This document shows, one piece after another, positions 7,943-16,439 of a stretch of 29,163 nucleotides of DNA. Source of the DNA: UBA4421 sp002704225 (lineage in GTDB: Bacteria; Pseudomonadota; Gammaproteobacteria; Pseudomonadales; Azotimanducaceae); contig CACDWG010000022.1 of NCBI GenBank assembly GCA_902556425.1, forward strand, positions 1-29,163, read 5' to 3'. Both the position numbers and the translations under genes were made by a program. The first letter of the stretch is position 1. Each line of letters starts with the position of its first letter. The notes under the pieces were generated by a model that was given only the letters and a program-made list of their open reading frames with translations, searched no databases and had not been told where the DNA came from.

Positions 7943-8434
7943 TTAGGCAAACGATCCATACATACTTCTGAAATACAGCAAGGGCGCAGCTTCGTTTCTG
8001 ACGCGCTGGTAGTCCTGCACCCGGCCTACCACGATCGTATGGTCACCGGCGTCATGCTCGGCTTCGATAGAACATTCAATAAAGGCCAACACGTCCGCCA
8101 GCATGGGCGCTCCGGTCCCGCCGGACCGCCAACTGACGTTGGCGAACTTGTCTTGACCAGACTGAGCCATGTCATTGCAAACGCCCTGCTGATCCTGACC
8201 CAATATGTTGATACCAAAACTGCCGGTGTCGCGAATCCTCGGCCAACTGGACGACGACTTACCCGGGCTGAAGGCCACCAAGGGTGGGTCCAGGGACAGC
8301 GAAACAAAGGACTGAGCGGCAAAGCCGACAGGCTCTCCATCGGACAGGCCGGTTACGACGACAACGCCTGTGGCAAAGTTCCCCATGGTTTGTCGAAAGG
8401 CTGTTTGATCAAACACTGCGGCTTGTTCGCTCAT
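7943..8434 (-). CDS. flavin reductase-like FMN-binding protein
   Basis: This is a 163-residue split-barrel protein of the flavin-reductase family (HpaC/RutF-like), small enzymes that use NAD(P)H to reduce FMN or FAD for a partner monooxygenase. It shows FRQTMGNFATGVVVVTG, the GFAAQSFVSLSLDPPLVAF strand pair that binds the flavin, and FGINILGQDQQ. The start is taken as the ATG at 8434 (MSEQAAVF), preceded by AGGA at six to seven bases. An ATG 28 codons further upstream has no such site, and its extension lacks family sequence. It is the first gene of a probable two-gene - strand unit with the nitronate-monooxygenase-like gene. A cluster of TATCGA repeats lies in its upstream region. Confidence 0.87.
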   Translation of the reverse strand: MSEQAAVFDQTAFRQTMGNFATGVVVVTGLSDGEPVGFAAQSFVSLSLDPPLVAFSPGKSSSSWPRIRDTGSFGINILGQDQQGVCNDMAQSGQDKFANVSWRSGGTGAPMLADVLAFIECSIEAEHDAGDHTIVVGRVQDYQRVRNEAAPLLYFRSMYGSFA

Positions 8435-8452
8435 TGGGTTTCCTAAAATGTC

Positions 8453-8490
8453 TATCGATTGACTATATCGAACCATTAAGGGTTTCGATA
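8453..8490. promoter_or_regulatory. TATCGA repeat cluster with imperfect palindrome
   Basis: TATCGAACC (8466-8474) and GGGTTTCGATA (8480-8490) form an imperfect inverted repeat around ATTAA. Another TATCGAT is at 8453-8459. The cluster lies in the 158-base divergent gap, 20-55 bases upstream of the flavin-reductase start and about 100 bases before lemA. A transcription-factor operator is plausible, but no regulator is nearby. Confidence 0.4.
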
Positions 8491-8592
8491 TGACGTGAAA
8501 TCCTCGCAGACGCGCCACGCTTTTTTACTTTGTGCGTGTAAAACCGCATCATGAAACATCCAGAGCTAACGGGAATCTCCCAGGGGTTTTTC

Positions 8593-9183
8593 ATGGAATT
8601 TGTGGTTATTTTAATCGTGCTGGCTTTGCTGGCCTTTTGGGTCGCGCGAATCTACAACCAGCTGGTGGAGCTGAAGAACCGGCACGAAAACGGCTTTTCG
8701 CAAATCGAGATACAGCTGAAACGACGCTATGACCTGATCCCCAATCTCGTGGAGACCGCCAAGGCCTATATGGGTCACGAGCGCGAAACCCTCGAAGCCG
8801 TGATCAGCGCCCGCAACGACGCTGCCGCCGGACTCGCTGCGGCAGCGGGTAACCCCGGTGACGCGAATGCGATCAAGGAGTTGGCCGGTGCCGAAGGCAT
8901 TCTAAGCGGTGCCATGAGCCGCTTTAACGTCACTATGGAGGCTTATCCGGATCTCAAGGCAAGCGCCAACATGACCCAGCTGTCCGAAGAACTGACCACT
9001 ACTGAAAACAAAGTCGCATTTGCGCGACAAGCGTTTAATGATCAGGTCACCGAGTTCAATACCTATCGCAGCTCATTTCCACCGGTGCTGTTTGCCAACA
9101 CGTTCGGTTTCAGTAATGACGCCGCCCTATTAGAATTTGAGGACTCTCAAGAAATTCAGGCTGCCCCAAAGGTCTCTTTCTAG
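8593..9183 (+). CDS. lemA: LemA family membrane protein
   Basis: This 196-residue LemA-family protein has a single N-terminal membrane helix (residues about 3-22, VVILIVLALLAFWVARIYN) followed by an extracytoplasmic or cytoplasmic helical bundle. The family signature is clear: LVELKNRHENGFSQIEIQLKRRYDLIPNLVETAKAYM, then ETLEAVISARN, the late NTYRSSFPPVLFANTFGF and a C-terminal acidic tail. LemA proteins have no settled biochemical function but often accompany membrane M48 peptidases. The ATG at 8593 follows AGGGG at a good distance, so I prefer it to the ATG at 8551, whose extension is hydrophilic and lacks a ribosome site. Three bases separate its stop from the peptidase start, so the two are one transcription unit with ppx. 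Confidence 0.93.
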   Translation: MEFVVILIVLALLAFWVARIYNQLVELKNRHENGFSQIEIQLKRRYDLIPNLVETAKAYMGHERETLEAVISARNDAAAGLAAAAGNPGDANAIKELAGAEGILSGAMSRFNVTMEAYPDLKASANMTQLSEELTTTENKVAFARQAFNDQVTEFNTYRSSFPPVLFANTFGFSNDAALLEFEDSQEIQAAPKVSF

Positions 9184-9186
9184 CCG

Positions 9187-11034
9187 ATGAATTTTTTTCA
9201 GGCGCAGAATAAAGCTCGACATAACACCCGCCTGCTGACTTTACTCTTTGTCGGGGCAGTGGTGTCCTTGGTCGTCTTGACCAATTTGCTGGTGCTTCTG
9301 TTTTTTACCGACAGTCGCCCGGGCACGTCCCTTACCCAGCAAATCGCGAACGCGCCCGATGAACTGTGGCTATACACCAGCTTAGGGGTCATTGGTTTGA
9401 TCGCTGTTGCCAGTGGCTTCAAATTTTTGGCCCTGCAAGGAGGTGGCAAAGCAGTCGCAGAATCCCTTGGCGGCGTGTTGATCCATCAAAATACCCGTGA
9501 CCCTCAGCAGCGCCAACTGCTCAACGTGGTCGAAGAGATGGCCATCGCCGCGGGTATGCCCGTACCACCCGTGTATTTGATCCGCGAAAACAGCATCAAT
9601 GCCTTTGCTGCCGGTTTTGGCATTCACGACGCTGTGATCGGCATCAACCAAGGCACCATCGACCTGCTGAACCGCCAGGAATTACAGGGGGTCGTGGCCC
9701 ATGAATTCAGCCATATTTTGAACGGTGATATGCGCATCAATCTGCGCATCATTGCCTTACTCAACGGTATTTTGATTCTGGGCATTATTGGTGGCGGTTT
9801 GATGCGCGGTTCCATGTTCAGCCGCTCCCGTGACCGCGGGGGCTTGATTGCCTTGGGCATTGGTCTGCTGATCATCGGTTATGGCGGCACGTTTTTCGGC
9901 CAGCTGATCAAGGCGGCGGTGAGCCGGCAACGCGAATATCTGGCTGATGCCAGTGCCGTCCAGTTCACACGATCCACTCAGGGCATTGCCAACGCGCTGA
10001 AAAAAATTGGTGCGCATAGCCACGGCTCTCATGTCGAGTCCCCCAACGCGGACGAGAACAGTCATCTGTTTTTCGGCGCCATAAAGTCGTTCAGCGGTAT
10101 GATGGCAACCCATCCGCCCTTGGATGCACGCATTCAAGCATTGGATCCAAACTGGAAACCGAACAAACAAGGCAAGCCCCACTCTGCCAGTCCGGCTTCC
10201 GTTGACGCCTTCAGCTTCGCAGGCGGTACGGGTAGTACGCCGGTCAGCCAATCCAGCGGCAGCACCAATCTTGTTGCGGCGCAACAATTGATGACGACGG
10301 CAGATACCAAATTAAGCCAAGCCAGCCACGACACGTTTGAAGCGAGGGCCTTGGTGTATGCCATGCTGCTCAGCGACGACGCGCAAACGCGCGACGCGCA
10401 GCTTCAACTCATCGCTCAGAACGCCGAGGCCGGCGTACCGGGTTTGGTTCCGGATATCTATCAACGCATTCGACAGCAGGACCAACAGCACAAACTCCTT
10501 CACCTCGACCAAGCCATGCCAACCCTGAAGGAGATGTCGAAGCAGCAGTATCAGCGTTTTTACGATATCACCGGCAAGCTTATCGTGGCCGATCAAGCGG
10601 TGGAGCTTTTTGAATGGGTGGTTCATCGCGTCATCACTCAAGAGCTTTACGCTCACTTTGTGAAACCCTTTCGCGGCAGCGGCCGGATCACGCGGGCAAG
10701 CAGAGTACATAAGCCGGTGAGCCTTGTCTTATCGCTGCTGGCGGCGGTAGGAAGCACCAGTGACGAGCAACAACGGTTGGCCTATCAACGTGGGGTAGCG
10801 CACTGGGGCAGCAAACCGTCCATGACGCAACTGGAGTACTTCGACTATCAAACGCTGAATCAGGCCCTAGACAGGCTACGCGACCTCAACGCCGACTTAA
10901 CACAGCGATTCATCGATGCCTGTGCATGTGTTGTCAACGCCGATGGCGAGCTGACCGGTGACGAATTCGCCTTGATCAAAGGCGTGGCGACTACCTTGGG
11001 CTGCCCGCTGCCACCTCTTGAACCGAGCGCATGA
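9187..11034 (+). CDS. membrane M48 (HtpX-like) metallopeptidase with TerB-like C-terminal domain
   Basis: This 615-residue membrane zinc peptidase has two N-terminal helices (about residues 16-40 and 60-83), the zinc motif HEFSH at 172-176, the third ligand Glu250 in SRQREYLADASAV, and two more helices between them (about 187-205 and 220-240). This is the layout of HtpX, a protease for membrane-protein quality control. HtpX is under 300 residues. Here about 300 more follow: a low-complexity linker (about 320-365), a helical region, and a terminal segment FIDACACVVNADGELTGDEFALIKGVA that resembles the acidic-loop motif of TerB-like domains. It lies directly after lemA, and its stop overlaps the ppx start in ATGA, which suggests translational coupling. 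Confidence 0.9.
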   Translation: MNFFQAQNKARHNTRLLTLLFVGAVVSLVVLTNLLVLLFFTDSRPGTSLTQQIANAPDELWLYTSLGVIGLIAVASGFKFLALQGGGKAVAESLGGVLIHQNTRDPQQRQLLNVVEEMAIAAGMPVPPVYLIRENSINAFAAGFGIHDAVIGINQGTIDLLNRQELQGVVAHEFSHILNGDMRINLRIIALLNGILILGIIGGGLMRGSMFSRSRDRGGLIALGIGLLIIGYGGTFFGQLIKAAVSRQREYLADASAVQFTRSTQGIANALKKIGAHSHGSHVESPNADENSHLFFGAIKSFSGMMATHPPLDARIQALDPNWKPNKQGKPHSASPASVDAFSFAGGTGSTPVSQSSGSTNLVAAQQLMTTADTKLSQASHDTFEARALVYAMLLSDDAQTRDAQLQLIAQNAEAGVPGLVPDIYQRIRQQDQQHKLLHLDQAMPTLKEMSKQQYQRFYDITGKLIVADQAVELFEWVVHRVITQELYAHFVKPFRGSGRITRASRVHKPVSLVLSLLAAVGSTSDEQQRLAYQRGVAHWGSKPSMTQLEYFDYQTLNQALDRLRDLNADLTQRFIDACACVVNADGELTGDEFALIKGVATTLGCPLPPLEPSA

Positions 11035-12551
11035 GCGTCGCGTCACCGCAAAACAGCGTAACGTCTTTAAGTAACGGCGGCCACCAACTGGCCGCCCTTG
11101 ATCTCGGATCAAACAGTTTTCACCTACTCATTACCCAAGAAATTCAGGGCCGAATCCAAGTTGTCGACAAACACAAGGAAATGGTGCGTTTGGCCGAAGG
11201 CCTTACCGACAAAGGCCAACTCAGCAAACAAGTGAGCGAACGCGCACTCCAATGCTTGCAGCGATTAGCGCAACGACTGCGTTCCATTGACCCGAACAAT
11301 CTGCGCATCGTTGGCACCAATACGCTAAGACAACTTGAGAACAGCAGTTCTTTTCTGGCTGAAGCCGAGAGGATTTTGGGGCGCCCCATCGAAATCATTT
11401 CCGGACGTGAAGAGGCCCGCCTGATTTACCTAGGGGTATGTCACGGCATGGGGGACAACCGCACTCAAGAGCTGGTCATCGATATTGGCGGCGGCAGCAC
11501 CGAACTGATTATCGGCCAAAATTTCACGCCGACAGCCTTAGAGAGCTTGCACATGGGTTGCGTGTCCATGACGCGCAAACACTTTCAGCCCGGCGCCGAT
11601 CTGGCTGAGGCGTTTCAGCGCGCCATCAACGATGCACTGATTGAGCTAGAGCCGGTAACCCAAACCTATCTGGAGCGGGGCTGGGAGCATGTAATTGGCG
11701 CCTCGGGCACGATCAACAGCGTGGCCTCGGTCCAAACCGCCCTGGGCCTTGGCACACAAATCACCGCCGACACCCTCAAACACATTCAGCAAACGATTCT
11801 CGAGCAACAGGGCACCAGGTCTCTGCCTGGGCTGTCGGAAGAGCGCAATGACGTCTTCGCTGCTGGACTGTCCATACTGACTGCCTTGTTCCAGGCATTT
11901 CATATCCAAACCATGGAGGCTGCCCAGAGCGCCCTGCGCGAGGGCGTCATATACGACCTCTTAGGGCGTCAGCGTCACGCTGACATACGCGACCAAACCG
12001 TAAAGAGCCTGAGCCAACGTTTTACCGTTGACCAACAGCAAGCGAAACGGGTGAGGCAGACCGCGTTGGACTTTTTGGACCAGGTCACCGACATCCGAGA
12101 CAAATCAGCCGCCTCCCAACGTCAGCTGTTAGGCTGGGCTGCGGACCTGCACGAAATCGGCATGGACATTTCGCATAGCGCCTACCACAAACACGGCAGC
12201 TATCTTCTATCCCATATGGATATGCCAGGATTTTCGCGGTCCGAGCAAGCTCAGCTCGCCAGATTGGTCGGCATGCATCGACGTAAAATTGCCGACACCA
12301 GTCCTGACTGGGTGACTAAGCTGGGGGTGTTGCTGCGGCTGTCAGCGGTGATTCATCGACACCGAAGCGTCGCTGACATGCCAATCATGTTTGTCGCCAT
12401 AAGTCCCAGCGAGTCGCTGTCCGTCGTACGTTTGTCCATTGACCCAGCGTATCTACAAGAACACCCCCTAACCCAACTGGATCTGGAGAATGAGATTCAA
12501 ATGCTAAAGGGGATCAACATCACCCTGGAAGTGACTCGCCAGAACGACTGA
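11031..12551 (+). CDS. ppx: exopolyphosphatase (Ppx/GppA family)
   Basis: This 506-residue protein belongs to the Ppx/GppA family, which removes terminal phosphate from polyphosphate or hydrolyses pppGpp. Residues about 20-310 form the ASKHA phosphatase core: ALDLGSNSFHLLI (first phosphate loop), GREEARLIYLGV, DIGGGSTELIIG (second loop) and GASGTINSV. The C-terminal third is an HD-like domain with DLHEIGMDISHSAYHKHGSYLL. The length fits E. coli PPX (513) slightly better than GppA (494). The opposing ppk1 gene also supports PPX. The start ATG overlaps the M48 peptidase stop by four bases. In E. coli ppx follows ppk in one operon; here they converge and ppx belongs to a lemA-peptidase operon. 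Confidence 0.92.
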   Translation: MSVASPQNSVTSLSNGGHQLAALDLGSNSFHLLITQEIQGRIQVVDKHKEMVRLAEGLTDKGQLSKQVSERALQCLQRLAQRLRSIDPNNLRIVGTNTLRQLENSSSFLAEAERILGRPIEIISGREEARLIYLGVCHGMGDNRTQELVIDIGGGSTELIIGQNFTPTALESLHMGCVSMTRKHFQPGADLAEAFQRAINDALIELEPVTQTYLERGWEHVIGASGTINSVASVQTALGLGTQITADTLKHIQQTILEQQGTRSLPGLSEERNDVFAAGLSILTALFQAFHIQTMEAAQSALREGVIYDLLGRQRHADIRDQTVKSLSQRFTVDQQQAKRVRQTALDFLDQVTDIRDKSAASQRQLLGWAADLHEIGMDISHSAYHKHGSYLLSHMDMPGFSRSEQAQLARLVGMHRRKIADTSPDWVTKLGVLLRLSAVIHRHRSVADMPIMFVAISPSESLSVVRLSIDPAYLQEHPLTQLDLENEIQMLKGINITLEVTRQND

Positions 12552-12562
12552 GCTGGCCAGCC

Positions 12563-14629
12563 TTACTCGCTCAGCGACTCCAGCAGAGTCGTTTGCGCGC
12601 TATACGGCTTGCCTCGGCTTTTGATTTTCTGATACCTACCGTCGCTGAGCAATTCCCAGGCCTGGGTGTTGTCATCGAGATAGTTCGCCAGACCCTCACG
12701 ATAAACCCGCTCGGCCAGCACCGGATCTCGAATCGGAAAACAGGCTTCAACCCGGCGGAAAAAATTGCGATCCATCCAATCGGCACTAGAAAGAAAGATC
12801 TTACGATCCTCACCGACACCAAAGCAGTAAACCCTCATATGCTCAAGGAAACGTCCGACCACCGACCGCACGCGTATGTTCTCCGAAACTCCGCTAACGC
12901 CAGGTAGCAAGCAGCACACACCTCGGACAATCAGATCAACGCGCACGCCAGCCTGAGAGGCCTCGTACAACGCGCGGATGATTTTAGGTTCGGTGAGGGC
13001 ATTCATTTTTGCCTGAATCAGCGCGGGCTGGCCTTGCAACGCCTTTTGACGCTCTGCCTCGATCTTCTCCAGCATGCCGGAATGCAAGGTAAAGGGGCTT
13101 TGCAGTAATGCCTTGAGCTTTCCCGCCTTGCCCAGCGAGGCAATCTGCTGAAAGATTTTTTGCACGTCTTGCCCCAACTCCTGATCACCGGAAAACAAAC
13201 CAAAGTCCGTATAAGAACGCGATGTTCTTTCGTGATAGTTGCCGGTTCCTAGGTGTACGTATCGCTTTAAGCTGCGGCCCTCCCGACGGATGATCATGCA
13301 CATCTTGGCGTGGGTTTTATGACCCACGACGCCATAAACGACTTGGGCTCCAGCGCCTTGCAGTGCCGTGGCTAACTCGATGTTTGCGGCCTCGTCAAAA
13401 CGCGCACGCAGCTCAATCACCACCATAACGTCCTTGCCAGCCGTTGCGGCTTCTAGCAAGGCCTCTACCACCGCAGACCCGGTTCCGGTGCGGTACAGCG
13501 TTTGGCGAATGGACACAACAAGCGGATCACGAGACGCCTGGCGCAGCATTTCAACAAAGGGAGCAAAGGACTCGTAGGGGTGATGCAGTAAGACCTCATT
13601 GTCCGCGATGGCTTCAAAGATGGTCTCGGATCGACGTAACAGCTCAGGAATGCGAGGACGGAAACTGGGATATTTCAACTCCGGTGCCTCGACCAAATCT
13701 GGTATCGCATCCAAACGCCCCAAGTTGACTGGGCCCCGGCACACATAAAGATCTCTGTCCGTCAGACCAAATTGGCCGATCAGAAAACAAGCCAGTTCCT
13801 CGGGGCAATCGAGGGAGACTTCCAGACGAACCGCATCACCGAAACGTCGAGAAGACAGCTCGCCCTCAAGGGCAATCAACAAATCGTCCACGGCTTCTTC
13901 GTCGACAAACAGATCACTGTTGCGCGTAACACGAAACTGGTGGCAGCCGGTCGCCTTCATTCCCAAGAACAAATCCGAGACAAAGTAGCGGACAACCGTC
14001 GCTAACAGGACCATGTCGCACCGCCCGTCGCTGACGTCATCCGGCAGACGGATCACTCTGGGCAACGAGCGCGGCACCTGTACGATGGCTCGTCCGCTGT
14101 TTCTCCCGAACGCATCGCGGCCCGCCAAGGTCACGATAAACGCGAGGCTTTTGTTCACCGGTTCCGGAAACGGATGCGCTGGATCCAAACCCATGGGTGA
14201 GACAATGGGTGCGACTTCTCGGGAAAAAAACCGCTTTAGCCAGGCAACTTGCGCCTCGGTCCAGTCATTGGGTCCGAGCAAGCGAACGCCTTCGGTGCTC
14301 AACGCCGGTGTCAATTCATCGTTCAACACCCCGTACAGGTCAGCAACCAAGCGTTTGGCCGATTCGGCAATTTTGACCAACTGTTCATCCGCCGAGAGAT
14401 TGTCTGCCTCACGCTGGACCGAGCCGTAGGCCGCCTGCTGTTTGAGGCCGGCCACTCGGACTTCGAAAAACTCATCTAAGATGCTGCTTGTGATGCAGAG
14501 ATAACGCAGGCGTTCAAACATCGGGACATCCCGGCTCTTGGCCATGGCGAGCACCCGCCGAGCAAAATCCAGCTGAGAAAGCTCTCGATTGAGGTAAAAA
14601 TTTGAACTGCCAAGATCTGTGGAGGCCAC
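12563..14629 (-). CDS. ppk1: polyphosphate kinase 1
   Basis: This 688-residue PPK1 makes inorganic polyphosphate from ATP reversibly; E. coli PPK1 is also 688 long. All four domains are present: the N-terminal helical domain (NRELSQLDFARRVL, SSILDEFFEVRVAGLKQQ), the head domain, and two phospholipase-D-like catalytic domains. The autophosphorylated His is His440 in KTHAKM (E. coli His435), and the second catalytic His is His597 in GRFLEHMRVY (E. coli His592). Both are shifted by five, so the alignment is consistent. The start is GTG (14627-14629), without a strong ribosome site. It converges on ppx with an 11-base gap and no obvious terminator, so antisense interference between the two transcripts is conceivable. 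Confidence 0.96.
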   Translation of the reverse strand: MASTDLGSSNFYLNRELSQLDFARRVLAMAKSRDVPMFERLRYLCITSSILDEFFEVRVAGLKQQAAYGSVQREADNLSADEQLVKIAESAKRLVADLYGVLNDELTPALSTEGVRLLGPNDWTEAQVAWLKRFFSREVAPIVSPMGLDPAHPFPEPVNKSLAFIVTLAGRDAFGRNSGRAIVQVPRSLPRVIRLPDDVSDGRCDMVLLATVVRYFVSDLFLGMKATGCHQFRVTRNSDLFVDEEAVDDLLIALEGELSSRRFGDAVRLEVSLDCPEELACFLIGQFGLTDRDLYVCRGPVNLGRLDAIPDLVEAPELKYPSFRPRIPELLRRSETIFEAIADNEVLLHHPYESFAPFVEMLRQASRDPLVVSIRQTLYRTGTGSAVVEALLEAATAGKDVMVVIELRARFDEAANIELATALQGAGAQVVYGVVGHKTHAKMCMIIRREGRSLKRYVHLGTGNYHERTSRSYTDFGLFSGDQELGQDVQKIFQQIASLGKAGKLKALLQSPFTLHSGMLEKIEAERQKALQGQPALIQAKMNALTEPKIIRALYEASQAGVRVDLIVRGVCCLLPGVSGVSENIRVRSVVGRFLEHMRVYCFGVGEDRKIFLSSADWMDRNFFRRVEACFPIRDPVLAERVYREGLANYLDDNTQAWELLSDGRYQKIKSRGKPYSAQTTLLESLSE

Positions 14630-14722
14630 GCCGCTGCCCGATGTATTACTGTTACTCTTGCCACGTTAGCAGCAAGTCATGTGTTTTGTGTTACAAAGCC
14701 CACGCAAACGACAGGATTCAGC

Positions 14723-15457
14723 ATGGAAGATCGAGTATTCGCCAAACCTCAAGATCATATTGTGGACTTCGCCTTCAACGAGGACGTGGTTGGCGTTTTC
14801 CCGGACATGATTCGTCGCTCGGTGCCAGGTTACGAATTGGTGATACCCATGGGTGGCCTCATGGCAGCCCGACACTTGGGCGCGACGGGTACAGCCTTTG
14901 ATTTGGGTTGTTCCTTGGGGGCCAGTTCCCTTGCCTTGCTGTCCCAATGTCCTAGCCCCGACGTTCGGGTAATTGGTGTAGACCGTTCTGCGGCCATGAT
15001 CGACCAAGCCAAACGCAACATTGATGATCCTCGTATCGCCTTTCACTGTGATGATCTGCTCACGACGAAAGTCACCGGCGCCAAGGTCGTGATGCTGAAT
15101 TTCGTTGTCCAGTTTTTACCGCCAGAAAGCCGTGCAGATCTTTTGCAGCGTATCGCTCAGGAAATGGATCCGGCAGGGCTGCTGATTTTGTCGGAAAAGG
15201 TTCAGGACGAGCGTCCAAACGTTCAAGCCTTCTACGATTCCACACATCTGGCGTGGAAACGTGCAAACGGCTACAGCACCCTTGAGGTGAGTCAGAAACG
15301 CCAAGCCTTAGAGAACGTCATGCGCGTGGAAAGTCCGCAAACACACCATGCGAGGCTCAATTCCGCTGGTTTCAACGACATCGTGCAGTGGTTTCACTGC
15401 ATGAACTGGATTTCGTTCGCCGCCTCGCCGACTCGGGTGCTGCATGCCTCAAGCTAA
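14723..15457 (+). CDS. cmoA: carboxy-S-adenosyl-L-methionine synthase CmoA
   Basis: CmoA converts SAM and prephenate to carboxy-SAM, the donor for tRNA uridine-34 modification. This protein has 244 residues (E. coli 247) and follows E. coli CmoA closely: FNEDVVGVFPDMIRRSVPGYE, the SAM loop FDLGCSLGASS, VIGVDRSAAMIDQAKRNID, VVMLNFVVQFLPP and a C-terminal KRANGYSTLEVSQKRQALENVM followed by QTHHARL. The ATG at 14723 has AGGA six bases upstream. An in-frame GTG at 14681 has no ribosome site and adds non-conserved residues. Its end overlaps the cmoB start by 14 bases, so the two are co-translated. The 93-base gap to divergent ppk1 must hold both promoters; I see no clear consensus boxes there. Confidence 0.96.
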   Translation: MEDRVFAKPQDHIVDFAFNEDVVGVFPDMIRRSVPGYELVIPMGGLMAARHLGATGTAFDLGCSLGASSLALLSQCPSPDVRVIGVDRSAAMIDQAKRNIDDPRIAFHCDDLLTTKVTGAKVVMLNFVVQFLPPESRADLLQRIAQEMDPAGLLILSEKVQDERPNVQAFYDSTHLAWKRANGYSTLEVSQKRQALENVMRVESPQTHHARLNSAGFNDIVQWFHCMNWISFAASPTRVLHASS

Positions 15458-16379
15458 CGATTGGCCGTCTTGGTTGACTGATTGGCCCGAAGCAGAAGCC
15501 CGCCAACGTTTTAGCGCCGAAAAGCATGGGGATTACCTGAGATGGCAGGCTGCCATAGACGCTATGCCTGCCTTGGAAGCTGGAGCGCTGCAGCTCTCGC
15601 AGGCGGCCGTCGGCTGCGATTTCGCCGACGCCAGCGCGGAACAGATCCAGCGATTAGAACAATGCCTACAAGCATTACATCCCTGGCGCAAAGGCCCCTT
15701 CCAACTGGGATCCGTTCACATCGATACCGAGTGGCATTCAGACTGGAAGTGGGATCGATTGGCGCCTGCCATGGGCGGCCTAGAAGGCCAGCGAATCCTC
15801 GACATTGGTTGCGGAAATGGCTACTTCGGTTGGCGCATGCTTGGTGCCGGTGCCGATGCAGTGGTCGGCATCGACCCTACTCTGGTCTTCTGCATGCAGC
15901 ACCGTGCAGTACAGCGCTTGTTGGATCACCCCAACCATTGGGTACTGCCGCTTGGGGTCGAAGACATACCGGCCAGCCATCGCTTTGATTGGGTGTTGAG
16001 CATGGGTGTTCTGTACCACCGGAAGAACCCCCAAGAGCACATCAAGCAGATGTACGCGTTGACCGAGGACGGTGGCAAATGCGTTATGGAAACCTTGGTT
16101 GTAGACGCCGCCGACAGTCTGTATCCCCAAGACCGCTACGCCCGAATGCGTAACATTGGAGTCATTCCAAACTTAACCGACCTACGCCAATGGATGACTG
16201 ACGCGGGTTATCAAAACATTGAGCTGATCGACCTGAGTCCCACCACCACCGAAGAGCAACGCACGACGTCTTGGATGCGTTTTGAGTCGTTGGATAAATC
16301 ATTGGACCCCCGGAACACCGGGTTAACCGTGGAAGGCCTTCCCGCGCCGCTGCGCGCCATGCTCATCGGCGCACGTTAA
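15444..16379 (+). CDS. cmoB: tRNA U34 carboxymethyltransferase CmoB
   Basis: CmoB transfers the carboxymethyl group from carboxy-SAM to 5-hydroxyuridine at tRNA position 34, giving cmo5U and wider wobble decoding. The protein has 311 residues (E. coli 323), and the match is strong: LHPWRKGPFQLGSVHIDTEWHSDWKWDR, ILDIGCGNGYFGWRMLGAGA, VVGIDPTLVF, DWVLSMGVLYHRKNPQEHIKQ, METLVVDA, DRYARMRNIGVIPN and TTTEEQRTTSWMRFESL, then DPRNTGLTVEGLPAP. The start ATG at 15444 lies inside the last codons of cmoA. The upstream hydroxylation step (TrhO/TrhP in E. coli) is not encoded in this window. Confidence 0.96.
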   Translation: MPQANDWPSWLTDWPEAEARQRFSAEKHGDYLRWQAAIDAMPALEAGALQLSQAAVGCDFADASAEQIQRLEQCLQALHPWRKGPFQLGSVHIDTEWHSDWKWDRLAPAMGGLEGQRILDIGCGNGYFGWRMLGAGADAVVGIDPTLVFCMQHRAVQRLLDHPNHWVLPLGVEDIPASHRFDWVLSMGVLYHRKNPQEHIKQMYALTEDGGKCVMETLVVDAADSLYPQDRYARMRNIGVIPNLTDLRQWMTDAGYQNIELIDLSPTTTEEQRTTSWMRFESLDKSLDPRNTGLTVEGLPAPLRAMLIGAR

Positions 16380-16439
16380 GGCCATACAGAGACAGGGCCC
16401 GGTTGGTCTATACTGGCATCTTTATCGACGGATACACCC

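Noticed and set aside
14656..14680. TTGCCA as a -35 box and small inverted repeat CTTGC/GCAAG between ppk1 and cmoA
   Set aside because: No matching -10 box at correct spacing, and the repeat is only five bases long, within chance expectation.
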